Shown here: piece by piece, positions 7,874 through 15,972 of the stretch
How positions within the stretch are numbered: position 1 is the stretch's first letter
Layout: each line of letters starts with the position of its first letter
NCBI GenBank assembly: GCA_035934315.1
Contig: DASYXZ010000111.1
Span: 1-36,093, forward strand
Direction of reading: 5' to 3'
DNA: 36,093 nucleotides
Source: DASYXZ01 sp035934315
GTDB lineage: Bacteria > Acidobacteriota > Terriglobia > UBA7540
Notes under the pieces: model-generated
Seen by the model: the letters and a program-made list of their open reading frames with translations, nothing else
Told to the model about the DNA's origin: nothing
Database searches by the model: none
Made by a program: the position numbers and the translations under genes

Positions 7874-8872
7874 CTAACTTTTTTGTGCACTTTCGGGGGA
7901 CAGCTTTCGCAACTCCGCCGCTGCCACTTCCGGAAGTAGCGAGTTGTAGTAAACCTCTTTCAAGCTGTAGGATTTTGAGTTGGCGGGAATAACGGGAAGG
8001 ATTTCAAAATGCCAATGATAATCTGCGGCTAAAGTTTTCCAGTGACCGATTTTTTCGAATTTGGCGTTGGTGTTCGGAGAAGTATGTAAAACCAGATGGT
8101 AGGTGGACGTCACAGATTCGAGGCGCTGAAGAACAGATTTTAGAAATTTTGCCAGGTGGATCTGACGGTCTTGGGAAGCCATGTCTTCTTCGAACGAGCA
8201 GTGGTGATTGATGGGTAAAATCCAGGTCTCATAAGGAACGCGCGAGGCGAACGGGCAGAACGCCACGAACAGATCATCCCATTCAACCGTCCGTTCGCGC
8301 TGCTCCAATTCTTGTTTTACGACATCGCAAAGCAGGCAACGCTCCTTCAACTCATAGTGACGCCGGGAGGACCTCAGCTCATAGCTCACGCGCCGGGGGA
8401 TAAACGGCGTGGCCGTAATCTGGGAATGAGGGTGCTCCAGATCCTGGCCCGCGAGCTTGCCTTGATTACGGAAAAAAGTGACGTAGCGGAATCGCATGTC
8501 CCTTTTCAGATCCAAAATTCTTGTGACGGCGGCCCGCAAAACCTGCGCCACGTTTTCGTCGCTCTGTTCCGTCAGCGTCATGTGATGGTCACGATTTTCA
8601 ACAATGATCTCATGCGCGCCGAGCCCCCGCATCTTGTCGTAAATACCTTCCCCGCGACGCTGCGCGTCACCTTCAATTCGATAGAGCGGCCGCAAGTGCG
8701 GGATCACCCGAACCTGCCAATCCACCGAACCCCCGGGATAGGCATAAATTGTCTTGGGGCTCAGCGCCTCCTGGCCCGGGCAAAGCGGACATGCGGAATC
8801 CGCCGGCCAACTGGCTTCGCCATCTTCCTGAATCACCCAGCTCTGGGTGATCGGGTCTTTCCTCAGTTCCAT
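7874..8872 (-). CDS. galT: Galactose-1-phosphate uridylyltransferase
   Basis: GalT exchanges UMP between UDP-glucose and galactose-1-phosphate in the Leloir pathway in the cytoplasm. The 332-residue product shows the family hallmarks: ACPLCPG with C28/C31 and RCLLCD with C179/C182 as likely zinc ligands, the active-site HPHSQ at 147-151 (H149 would carry the uridylyl group), and HWHFEILP near the C terminus. The start at 8872 is chosen over an ATG 36 bp upstream because GGAGG lies just before it and MELRKDPITQSWV matches the usual N terminus. The middle of the active site reads HPHS instead of the common HPHP, as in some diverged members. No other galactose gene is nearby, so a somewhat different nucleotidyl-transfer role remains possible. 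Confidence 0.88.
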   Translation of the reverse strand: MELRKDPITQSWVIQEDGEASWPADSACPLCPGQEALSPKTIYAYPGGSVDWQVRVIPHLRPLYRIEGDAQRRGEGIYDKMRGLGAHEIIVENRDHHMTLTEQSDENVAQVLRAAVTRILDLKRDMRFRYVTFFRNQGKLAGQDLEHPHSQITATPFIPRRVSYELRSSRRHYELKERCLLCDVVKQELEQRERTVEWDDLFVAFCPFASRVPYETWILPINHHCSFEEDMASQDRQIHLAKFLKSVLQRLESVTSTYHLVLHTSPNTNAKFEKIGHWKTLAADYHWHFEILPVIPANSKSYSLKEVYYNSLLPEVAAAELRKLSPESAQKS

Positions 8873-9761
8873 TTTTCCTCCGCCGTCAGATTCATATGAT
8901 GAGTCCAACTTTTTGTCAAGGTTCGCGCGGAGTGGGTGGTGGATTTTAGTGCGATAAGCGCGGGAAAGAAGGGGACAAGAATTAACCTATATAGTAATAC
9001 TGAATATATTACGGTTAAATCTTTACCTCAAGCTGTTTTAAGTTTTGCAGTGGCGAGCGACTTTGAATTACCGGGCGAATACGTCCGGATTTGTAGTGGA
9101 AGCATTTACTGATTCTAAGGGACATTCCGGGTTCGTTCCTCGAGAAGCGAGGTTTGCACGAATGGCTCCATTTGCTGACAATCGCAGGTTCTTAACCCCC
9201 ATTCTTTTTCGCCTTCCTTTCATAATTCACAATTCATAATTTCTTTATTTCCCCTGTCTACCGTCTACAGCCTGCTCTCTACTCTTCCGCCTTTAAATAC
9301 AATATTGCACACTTTGGGAAAAATATTTCCGCAGGCAGGGGGGAGTGAGCACGCTTAATCTCCCTGGATGGCTCCGTGGGCGCCGCCTGATCCTGCCTCG
9401 CGACTGATCTTTCCCTCATCCTTCACCGCTGATGCGCCGATAAGCGATATGGAGGAGTGTGTCACTCGAGCCGGATTTCGCTACGTGCCTTATCGTTTGA
9501 ATTAACACAACAACACTGTTCCTAGCGGCCTTTGAGAGTGATTTGAGCGGTGAGCAATTGTGACCAAAAATGTGAGCCGGAGTGAACGGATGGCAATTCG
9601 CCCAAACGGTATAAATTAAGTGTGCCTTCCGATCAGCGGGTAAGAGGCGGATGGAAAAAGTAGAAAGTGACGATGGTTGTCACACTGTTTCGCAGGCTCC
9701 GCGTGGCCGCCCTAAGGGGGCTGCATCACATGGAGCGATCGAATTACCCAGGAGGTGTGCC
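8873..9761. other. 889-bp gap without a clear gene
   Basis: The gap lies between two divergent genes (galT minus, secreted protein plus). A 64-codon frame at 9045-9239 has no ribosome site and no family-like features. The stretch 9229-9290 is low-complexity and contains CTGTCTACCGTCTA (9254-9267), the reverse complement of a word found again at 33101-33114. An AT-rich imperfect palindrome lies near 8985-9020. A TATAAA at about 9610 could be a -10 box, without a convincing -35 partner. Confidence 0.5.
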
Positions 9762-9998
9762 CTGAAAGTCAATTTCTTGAATCGGATCGTGATGGCGGCT
9801 GTGATTTGGGCGGTGTGGTTGGTGGGAATGAACATACCTGTCAGGGCTCAGGGTCAACCGCCGCAAGACCAGAAGCAAAAGCAGAAAAAGGGCCAACAGC
9901 CGGCGCGCCAAAACTCGCAGGCGCAACAGCAACAACAAAATCAGGAAAACCAGCGCGCCCAACAGCAACCCTTGGGGCTATTTTGGGGACAATCCTGA
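9762..9998 (+). CDS. Small secreted Gln-rich protein, probable CTG start
   Basis: The open frame extends from 9651, but the only strong ribosome site (AGGAGG, 9750-9755) sits six bases before a CTG at 9762. Reading from there gives a compact signal peptide: a basic N terminus (KVNFLNR), a hydrophobic core (VMAAVIWAVWLVGM) and a cleavage-like NIPVRAQ. The mature part is about 45 residues, almost entirely Gln, Lys, Asn, Pro and Ala (QDQKQKQKKGQQ, QQQQQNQENQ), so it is probably disordered. Upstream ATG or downstream GTG/ATG starts are possible, but they would lack the ribosome site or shorten the signal peptide. No function can be assigned. A palindromic element at 10101-10204 follows. Confidence 0.5.
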   Translation: MKVNFLNRIVMAAVIWAVWLVGMNIPVRAQGQPPQDQKQKQKKGQQPARQNSQAQQQQQNQENQRAQQQPLGLFWGQS

Positions 9999-10100
9999 AA
10001 ATGCAGTCGCTACAATAAAGACAGCGACGCCAGTATCCAAAACAAGCGCCCGGCTCCATTGACCAGGAAAAGTCAGTAGAGTCGGGCGTAATTTTTTGGG

Positions 10101-10204
10101 GTGTAGCGCGGGTGTCCTCACCCGCGATTCGTTTTTATTCCCCTGGCGCGGATGGGGACACTCACAAAGAAAACTGAAAACGCGGGTGGGGACACACGCG
10201 CTAC
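10101..10204. repeat. Palindromic intergenic element between convergent genes
   Basis: The left arm starts GTAGCGCGGGTGTCCTCACC (from 10103). The right arm, read on the other strand from 10204, starts GTAGCGCGTGTGTCCCCACC. About 22 of 24 bases match, around a spacer of about 54 bp. It lies between the 3' ends of the secreted-protein gene and the kinase gene, so it could act as a two-way terminator or RNA-stabilising hairpin. It looks like a dispersed repeat. Confidence 0.7.
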
Positions 10205-10209
10205 AAAAG

Positions 10210-13200
10210 TTATTTCAGTTTTGCGTATTCGACTTTGGCCTGTTGGAGAATGGGAATATCGGGGTCTGCGTCTTTCCAGAGAGCGAGGAAATTCTGATAG
10301 GCGGTCCGACTCTTGTCCTTATCTCCCGCCAGCGCATAAGCGCGCGCCAAGCCAAGTTGGGCAAGTGAAATGATGGGGTCGGCCGGAAAAAGATTCTTCA
10401 TTGCGACAATCGTTTGGAATTCCCGCGCGGCATCGCTCGAGCGGCTGGCCTTCAAGTACGCCTGGCCGCGAATGAAAAGCACAGCCGGGTCGGCGCGATC
10501 GTAGGGCTTGGCCGATTCGAGCAAGTCAATCGCTTTGGCCGCATTGCCGTGATCCATTTCAATGACGGCCTGTATGGCGGGTACTTCAACCGACTGCACC
10601 GAGGTATCTTGTGGACGGCTTTTGGCCACTTCGCCCACCAGGGCCTGAGCTTTTGCGTCTTCACCCGCCAGCGCCAGGGCGGTGGCGGCGGAAAGCTTCA
10701 CATCGGGACTTTGGGAAAATGTCAAAGCTGCACTGGCGTCCTTAATGGCAGGTTGCCGGTCGCCGAAGAGCGCCTCAATAGTGCCTTGTTGCGATGCCAT
10801 ATTGCCTGCGCTCTCATTAAGTTTAATTTGGGAGTACATTGCCTGGCCGCGCTTGAATAATTGGGCCGCTTGCCGGAGTTCGCCGCGCGAGGCCGCAAGC
10901 CGTGCATCGCGAGAGGTTACATTAGCCTGGCCCTCGGGCGTGACCGTCACCAGAGCATCTTCGCGCTTCCGCGCGACATCATCACCCTCCGCGAGCGCGA
11001 TCTGGGACAGCGCGACATGGATGAAAGTCCCACCGAACTTGTGCTGCACAGCGCTCTCAAGAACTGTCCTGGCTTCATCGAGCCGGCTCAGGCCCATATA
11101 GGCGCGGGCGGTCATGGCATAGCCATTCATAATGTCCGGAGCCACGAGCATGGCCTGCCTGCCATCTTCGAGCGCCTTGTCAAATTGTCCCAACTGGTTG
11201 TACTCGTTCGCCAGATTATTCCAGGGGATCATGTCCTGCGGGTAGGTTTGCTTGTAAAGCTCGTAGGCTTCAATGCCTTTCTCAATTTGACCGCTGTCAG
11301 TATAGTAATGCGCTGTGATGTAGAGCCTTTCGCGCTCGCTCGCCCTGTCTTTAAGGTCGAAAGCTTTTTGTTCGTACTGCTGCATCAGTTCCTGCTGGTG
11401 TTCATTGCTGTAAATAGTGCCGAGGCGCGCGTAAGCCAAAGCAAAATTGGGGTCGAGCTCGATGGCGTGTTTGAAAAAAGGCGCGGCGGCGAACTCCTCT
11501 CCCTTATTGAACTGCGCGTCGCCGAGAGTAAAAGATTTGAGAGCCTCGAGCGAAGAGGTTGTGGCTTGCGCCAGCGGTGTGTCAAATTTCTGAATTGAGG
11601 CGAGCGATTCGCCCAGTTTGCCGCGCAGACTTGAAGCTGCCTTGCCCAGCGCGTCAAGCACTTGCTCCTTGCCCGGCGCCTGTGCCTGCTCTTCCGCCAG
11701 CGTGTCACCCGTGGCCCCATTCACCGCATCAAGAGTGATCACGTACTGGCTGCCCAGATTCGCAATCGAGCCGGTGAGCATCGCCTTGATGCCGTCGCGC
11801 CGGCAGATCTCACGCCCGATTTCGCTGGAAATGCGCGCGTCCGGCGGCTGGCCCATAAACTTTAGCGTCTCGCGCACCCGCTCGCTCGAAAAAACGTTGA
11901 GATAAGGCGACTGGCCGAGGTCTACCGCCAGCGCCTGCTTGAGCGTTCCGTCAAACACGGAATCGCCCGTGGTGTTTACAAAGTCGGTGAGAAGGATCGA
12001 GTCTTTCCCGGTTAGCGCCGGAGCGCGATGCAGATAGAAATAAGTTCCGGCGAATCCAGCAATGACGATGAGCGCCGCACCGGCCGCTATCATCCATTTG
12101 CGTGATGATGCTGGCGCCGGAGGCGCCGCTTCAATCGCTCTTAAGGGGGCGACGGCGGGTTGAGCGCCTGTAGCCGCAATTGTGCCGGAGACGGGCGTCG
12201 CGCCAGGCACAGGTGGGTGTTGGGGCGGAGGTGGCCCCAAGTTCTGCGGTGGCGGCGCCGCCGGTGGCGAAAGGGGAACTGGCAACACGGCCGGCGGTGA
12301 GGCCATTGCTGCTACAGCCGGTGACGAAGTCACAACCGGCACCGCGGCAGAGCGGCCTGAGTCTGTGTCGCGCTTCAAGCGTTTCAGATCGGCTTCAAGG
12401 TCGGAGGCGGTCTGGTAGCGCAGCCGGCGGTCTTTCTCCAGCGCCTTGTTGATCATTCGTTCCAATTCCGGCGGGACGACAGGATTGATGCGCACAGGTG
12501 GAACAGGCGCGCGATTGAGGATGGCGTCAAAGAGCACGGCCGAAGTCGAGCCGGCAAAAGCCGGATGGCCCGTGGCCATTTCATAGAGCACGATTCCGAA
12601 AGAAAATAAATCTGTGCGCGCGTCCAGCTCTTCGCCGCGAGCCTGCTCGGGCGACATGTAGGCCACTGTGCCCATGGCCACGCCAGGGCTGGTGAGGAGT
12701 TCCGGAGCAGTAGCCGACATGGTTGCCGCGCCCGTGGCGGCGTTCTCGTCCGGCGCGGCAGGGAAGCTTTTCAAACCCGGTCCTGCGTTGGTTAATTTCG
12801 CCAGACCAAAATCCAGAATCTTAGCCTGGCCGCGGCGGGTGATAAAGATATTGGCGGCCTTGATGTCGCGATGGACTATGCCTTTTTCATGGGCGGCGTC
12901 GAGCGCGTCCGCGATTTGGATGGCCAGCTCAAGCAGCGTGTCAGTATCCAAAGGCCGGCCGGCGATTCGGTGCTTGAGTGTCTGACCTTCAAGCAGCTCC
13001 ATGACGATAAACGGCTGCCCATCGTACTCGTCAATCTCGTGAATGGTGCAGATGTTCGGGTGGTTGAGGGCGGAGGCGGCACGAGCTTCACGCTGAAATC
13101 GCTCCATGGACGGATGATCGCGCGCCACCTCTTCCGGCAGGAACTTGATCGCCACGTGCCGGCCCAGGCGGGAGTCCTCGGCCTTGTACACCACACCCAT

Positions 13201-13260
13201 GCCGCCGCCGCCGAGCTTCTCAAGAATCCGATAATGCGAAACAACTTTGTCTGTAGAGAT
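10210..13260 (-). CDS. Membrane Ser/Thr protein kinase with TPR sensor domain
   Basis: A Pkn-type kinase domain is followed by a Pro/Ala-rich linker, one membrane helix (WMIAAGAALIVIAGFAGTYF) and a large TPR-containing domain, probably outside the cytoplasm. Counting from the ATG at 13200, the catalytic Lys is K19 (VAIK), HRDIKAAN is at 110-117 and DFG at 130-132, then SPEQARGEELDARTD. The segment after the helix (ILLTDFVNTTGDSVFD) matches the wording common in acidobacterial kinases of this layout. The ATG at 13200 falls inside the glycine-rich loop (GGGGMG), and coding clearly continues upstream as STDKVVSHYRILEKLGGGG. No in-frame ATG, GTG or TTG exists there, so I extend to an ATC at 13260, preceded by purine-rich GGGAGAAGAAGAA. 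That start is uncertain; the kinase call is not. Confidence 0.92.
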   Translation of the reverse strand: MSTDKVVSHYRILEKLGGGGMGVVYKAEDSRLGRHVAIKFLPEEVARDHPSMERFQREARAASALNHPNICTIHEIDEYDGQPFIVMELLEGQTLKHRIAGRPLDTDTLLELAIQIADALDAAHEKGIVHRDIKAANIFITRRGQAKILDFGLAKLTNAGPGLKSFPAAPDENAATGAATMSATAPELLTSPGVAMGTVAYMSPEQARGEELDARTDLFSFGIVLYEMATGHPAFAGSTSAVLFDAILNRAPVPPVRINPVVPPELERMINKALEKDRRLRYQTASDLEADLKRLKRDTDSGRSAAVPVVTSSPAVAAMASPPAVLPVPLSPPAAPPPQNLGPPPPQHPPVPGATPVSGTIAATGAQPAVAPLRAIEAAPPAPASSRKWMIAAGAALIVIAGFAGTYFYLHRAPALTGKDSILLTDFVNTTGDSVFDGTLKQALAVDLGQSPYLNVFSSERVRETLKFMGQPPDARISSEIGREICRRDGIKAMLTGSIANLGSQYVITLDAVNGATGDTLAEEQAQAPGKEQVLDALGKAASSLRGKLGESLASIQKFDTPLAQATTSSLEALKSFTLGDAQFNKGEEFAAAPFFKHAIELDPNFALAYARLGTIYSNEHQQELMQQYEQKAFDLKDRASERERLYITAHYYTDSGQIEKGIEAYELYKQTYPQDMIPWNNLANEYNQLGQFDKALEDGRQAMLVAPDIMNGYAMTARAYMGLSRLDEARTVLESAVQHKFGGTFIHVALSQIALAEGDDVARKREDALVTVTPEGQANVTSRDARLAASRGELRQAAQLFKRGQAMYSQIKLNESAGNMASQQGTIEALFGDRQPAIKDASAALTFSQSPDVKLSAATALALAGEDAKAQALVGEVAKSRPQDTSVQSVEVPAIQAVIEMDHGNAAKAIDLLESAKPYDRADPAVLFIRGQAYLKASRSSDAAREFQTIVAMKNLFPADPIISLAQLGLARAYALAGDKDKSRTAYQNFLALWKDADPDIPILQQAKVEYAKLK

Positions 13261-13576
13261 TTCTTCTTCTCCCTGTGATGCGCATATTAGCCGGGTGCAA
13301 AAGGGAAGTCAACGCGCAGGCAGACGTGGACTGCCATGGCGCAAGCTACAGGCGTGCAGTTTTCGGCCTAAAAAAGGGGGTATGATGGGAACGATTGGAA
13401 ATTGGAAACTGGGGAGAAGAAAATGGAAATTGGAAATTAGAATATCGCGGGTCTAAGAGAAACCTAAAAATCGCCCCTCCAATTTCCAGTTTTCATCTTA
13501 CGCTCTTGAATGCTTGCCTCAAGGGATGATATCGTGGCAGTCGCGATTGTGATTTAGTTTGCCAGGAGCGCCTCAC
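13261..13576. other. Divergent promoter gap with a heptad tandem repeat
   Basis: This gap of about 316 bp separates the divergent kinase and dehydrogenase-subunit genes. It contains seven 7-bp units at 13394-13442 and a partial inverted copy near 13476-13498. No other gene or clear promoter is visible. Confidence 0.5.
13394..13442. repeat. Degenerate 7-bp tandem repeat, seven units (ATTGGAA type)
   Basis: Successive units read ATTGGAA, ATTGGAA, ACTGGGG, AGAAGAA, AATGGAA, ATTGGAA, ATTAGAA. An inverted, shorter version (CCAATTTCCAG) lies near 13479. The same word type recurs at 15525-15554 and 15586-15623. Confidence 0.8.
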
Positions 13577-14269
13577 ATGGGGAAAAAACCCGCACTGCAA
13601 ATTTTGCATGACGCCAAGCCTGCTTTGCTTTCCCTCAACCGCCGGGAATGGATCGCGCGCATTCTGGGGGGCGCCACGGCGGGAATGGCACTTCCTGGGC
13701 TGGCTGGTGCGCATCCCGTGCGTGAGCATCTTGCCCATTCTTCCACCATTGACATGGCTGACGCTCAAGTTGCAGCCGCCACATGGGCGCCGGAATTCAT
13801 GGACGCTCACCAGGCTGAGACGCTGGCTGTGCTGGGCGAGCGCATCGTGCCGGGCTCATCCCGCGCCCACGTGGAACGGTTTATTGACACATTGCTAAGC
13901 GTGGACCGGCGCGAGAACCAGCAGCGCTTTCTGAATTCTCTCGCCGCCTTTGAGGGCGAGTCGCTGCAGAAGCATGGGCATCCCTTTAAAGATTTGACCG
14001 AAGCACAACAAAATGAAATCCTCACCGTGGCATCAACTGGCAAGCCGGGTCACGCACTCTATCAAGGACGACGGCGCGCATCGCTGGGCCCGCCGCCCGC
14101 CGCTCTCCCAACTGAACACGACACGTTTCGCGATCACTTTGAGAATTTGAAGGGATGGGTTCTCGGAGCCTATTATACTTCCGAGGTCGGGATGCGGGAG
14201 CTCGGTTGGACGGGACAAGTGATGTTCGAAAGCTTTCCCGGATGCGAACATCCGGGCGGCCATGCATGA
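13577..14269 (+). CDS. Gluconate 2-dehydrogenase subunit 3-like protein (orphan)
   Basis: The 230-residue product starts at the ATG at 13577, which has AGGAG eight bases upstream; an ATG at 13559 lacks this. Around residues 20-45, NRREWIARILGGATAGMALP looks like a twin-arginine-type export signal. The mature part, with FMDAHQAETLAVLGERIVPG, two helical segments and the C-terminal GWVLGAYYTSEVGMRELGW, matches the gluconate 2-dehydrogenase subunit 3 family. This small subunit escorts or supports a periplasmic flavin (GMC-type) oxidoreductase. That large subunit and its cytochrome are usually adjacent but are absent here, so the partner must lie elsewhere or the role has changed. The TGA stop lies inside a GATTGNN heptad repeat. 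Confidence 0.8.
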   Translation: MGKKPALQILHDAKPALLSLNRREWIARILGGATAGMALPGLAGAHPVREHLAHSSTIDMADAQVAAATWAPEFMDAHQAETLAVLGERIVPGSSRAHVERFIDTLLSVDRRENQQRFLNSLAAFEGESLQKHGHPFKDLTEAQQNEILTVASTGKPGHALYQGRRRASLGPPPAALPTEHDTFRDHFENLKGWVLGAYYTSEVGMRELGWTGQVMFESFPGCEHPGGHA

Positions 14270-14302
14270 TTGGGGATTGAAGATTGATGATTGTTGATTG
14301 GC
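14268..14302. repeat. Degenerate 7-bp tandem repeat, five units (GATTGNN)
   Basis: The units are GATTGGG, GATTGAA, GATTGAT, GATTGTT and GATTGGC. The repeat starts within the stop codon of the preceding gene. An inverted partner (AAATCATCAATCGTCAATTC) lies at about 14411-14430, directly before holA. Confidence 0.8.
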
Positions 14303-14435
14303 GGGCGAAAAAAGCAATCAACTTTCCACCTTCAGCTACCAGCCCATGAGCAATTTGCTCCAGTGTTGTATCCCGGCTGATCGTTGACGGCTTTTTCAGT
14401 TCTCAAACAGAAATCATCAATCGTCAATTCCCAAA

Positions 14436-15518
14436 ATGCTTCCCACCGAATTTATTGCTGCTCTCGGCCAAGGCAAACCCGGCGCGGCCTATTTCCTTTG
14501 TGGGCCTGACCGGTTTCTGCACGAAGAGTGCCGCGGCGCGCTGATCGCCTCACTGCCCGCTGAGGTGCGCGAGTGGTGCCTGGCGGAAATCGAATACGAG
14601 CCCGGGCGACTGGCTCGCGAACTGGAAGGCGCCTGCCAGATGCCGATGCTCGGCGCCCACAGCTATTTGCTCTTCTCTGACCCGGAAGATTTTAAGCATG
14701 GAACTGACCAGGATGTGGAAGCGCTCAAGACCTACCTGGAGCGCCCATCACCTTTTTCCACGGTGGTCTTTGTGGCCGTGGAGCCTGACCGCCGGCGGAA
14801 AATCATCCAGTTGTTGGAAAAAAAAGCGGCGCTGGTGGAGATGATGCCGCTCTCGCGCCGCGATGCCGCCACATGGGTGAAGCGCCGGCTGGAAAAGGCG
14901 GGCGTCGAAACCACCCCTGAGCTTGCGGAAGAAATTGCAGCGAAGTTTGAGACCAGCCGCGACTCGCGCGGCCAGGCGAGCACGGGCGGAGTGAACTTGC
15001 TTTGGGTGCGCACCGAGCTGGATAAACTCCTCACTGCCAGACCCGATGCCAAACGGCTGGAGCGGGCCGACCTGGAATTGATGGTGGGCTTCCGCGAGGA
15101 ACACGTGATTGGAAAACTTTTGCGATCCATCGCGGAAAGGCGGTTCGGCGTCGCGCTGGAACACCTTCGCGCTTTGCTGGCCAGCAAGGAATCCGAAATA
15201 TTGCTGCTCTGGTGCATCGGCGACCTCTTTCGCCAGGCGCTGAGAGGAGCATCCGCTCAACCATCCGGACGCGGCGGATGGAATCGTTTTGCCAATCCTT
15301 ATTCCACGCCGGAAATCGCGCAACAACTCGTGCGCACCTATCCGCGCGAGCAACTGCTCCAAGCCATTCGGCTGACGCGACAGGCGGATATGGGAATCAA
15401 ATCATCGTGGAAGGATTCGAGAATCCTGCTGGAGTTTCTGATCTGGCAGATTATCGTGGGCAAGTCATCGGAGATCGTTCCGGCGTTTGAACTTCCCGCG
15501 CCATCGGCTGAGGCGTGA
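14436..15518 (+). CDS. holA: DNA polymerase III delta subunit
   Basis: HolA is the clamp-loader subunit that opens the sliding clamp in the replisome. The 360-residue length is normal. The opening pattern (FIAALGQGKPGAAYFLCGPDRFLHEEC) resembles the usual 'YLLyGeD.fLi' N terminus of delta. The central part contains LPLSRRDAATWVKRRL-like and LWVRTELDKLLTA segments, and the C-terminal helical collar includes IGKLLRSIAERRFGVALEHLRALLASKESEILLLWCI. The ATG at 14436 has no clear ribosome site. It is preceded by the inverted copy of the GATTG heptads, so the repeat lies in its leader. It converges with rpsT, which is also where holA often lies in bacterial genomes. Confidence 0.88.
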   Translation: MLPTEFIAALGQGKPGAAYFLCGPDRFLHEECRGALIASLPAEVREWCLAEIEYEPGRLARELEGACQMPMLGAHSYLLFSDPEDFKHGTDQDVEALKTYLERPSPFSTVVFVAVEPDRRRKIIQLLEKKAALVEMMPLSRRDAATWVKRRLEKAGVETTPELAEEIAAKFETSRDSRGQASTGGVNLLWVRTELDKLLTARPDAKRLERADLELMVGFREEHVIGKLLRSIAERRFGVALEHLRALLASKESEILLLWCIGDLFRQALRGASAQPSGRGGWNRFANPYSTPEIAQQLVRTYPREQLLQAIRLTRQADMGIKSSWKDSRILLEFLIWQIIVGKSSEIVPAFELPAPSAEA

Positions 15519-15524
15519 AAAAAG

Positions 15525-15623
15525 CGGAAACTGGAAAATAGAAACTGGGGGAACAATCTGAAGTCTCACCTTAAACCCACGATCCTGTAATTTCTAGTTT
15601 CTATTTTCCAATTTCCAGTTCTT
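15525..15623. terminator. Inverted repeat between convergent holA and rpsT
   Basis: TGGAAAATAGAAACT at 15533-15547 pairs perfectly with AGTTTCTATTTTCCA at 15596-15610, and both arms are part of degenerate 7-bp words. The hairpin would lie in both transcripts' 3' ends. There is no clean T-run, so terminator function is inferred from position. Confidence 0.5.
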
Positions 15624-15885
15624 ACGCCAGCGCCTTAAATCGGACGGTCAACCGGGATTTATAGCGCGCCGCGGTATTGCGATGAAGAATGCCCTTGTGG
15701 ATCGAGTGGTCAATCAGCGCCAGGGTGGGCGCGAGCAGGGCTTGGGCCGTGCCTTTGTCCTTGGCATCGAGCGCAAGGCGAAATTTTCGGATCTGGTGCC
15801 GAAGTTTGGTGCGGTGCGTGCGATTCAGGTCTTCCCGCTTGCTCGTTTGCTTGATGCGTTTTAGTGCGGATTTATGGCTTGCCAC
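15622..15885 (-). CDS. rpsT: 30S ribosomal protein S20
   Basis: S20 is a small basic helical protein of the 30S subunit that binds 16S rRNA. The 87-residue product begins VASHKSALKRIKQTSKRE (first residue Met from the GTG) and contains the family pattern ALIDHSIHKGILHRNTAARYKSRLT. The GTG at 15885 is chosen because AAGGAG lies five bases upstream and this matches the usual 'ANhKSAlKRirq' N terminus; an upstream extension to 15927 is not conserved. A good promoter precedes it. The left end of a decayed insertion sequence lies 27 bp upstream of the -35 box. Confidence 0.95.
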   Translation of the reverse strand: MASHKSALKRIKQTSKREDLNRTHRTKLRHQIRKFRLALDAKDKGTAQALLAPTLALIDHSIHKGILHRNTAARYKSRLTVRFKALA

Positions 15886-15917
15886 AGATTCTCCTTTTGG
15901 ACGGAATGCAATCCTTA

Positions 15918-15946
15918 ACTTTAGCAAAGCTTAATCCCAGCGTCAA
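15918..15946 (-). promoter_or_regulatory. Probable rpsT promoter
   Basis: On the minus strand, TTGACG (15941-15946) and TAAAGT (15918-15923) are separated by exactly 17 bp and lie about 32 bp upstream of the rpsT start codon. This fits a housekeeping sigma promoter. Confidence 0.6.
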
Positions 15947-15972
15947 CGGTGAAGAAGAATTGGGATTGCCTT

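Noticed and set aside
9045..9239. 64-codon plus-strand open frame in the long gap
   Set aside because: No ribosome site, and the end runs into low-complexity repeat sequence.
13394..13442. CRISPR array or other direct-repeat locus
   Set aside because: Units are 7 bp with no spacers, and no cas genes are present.
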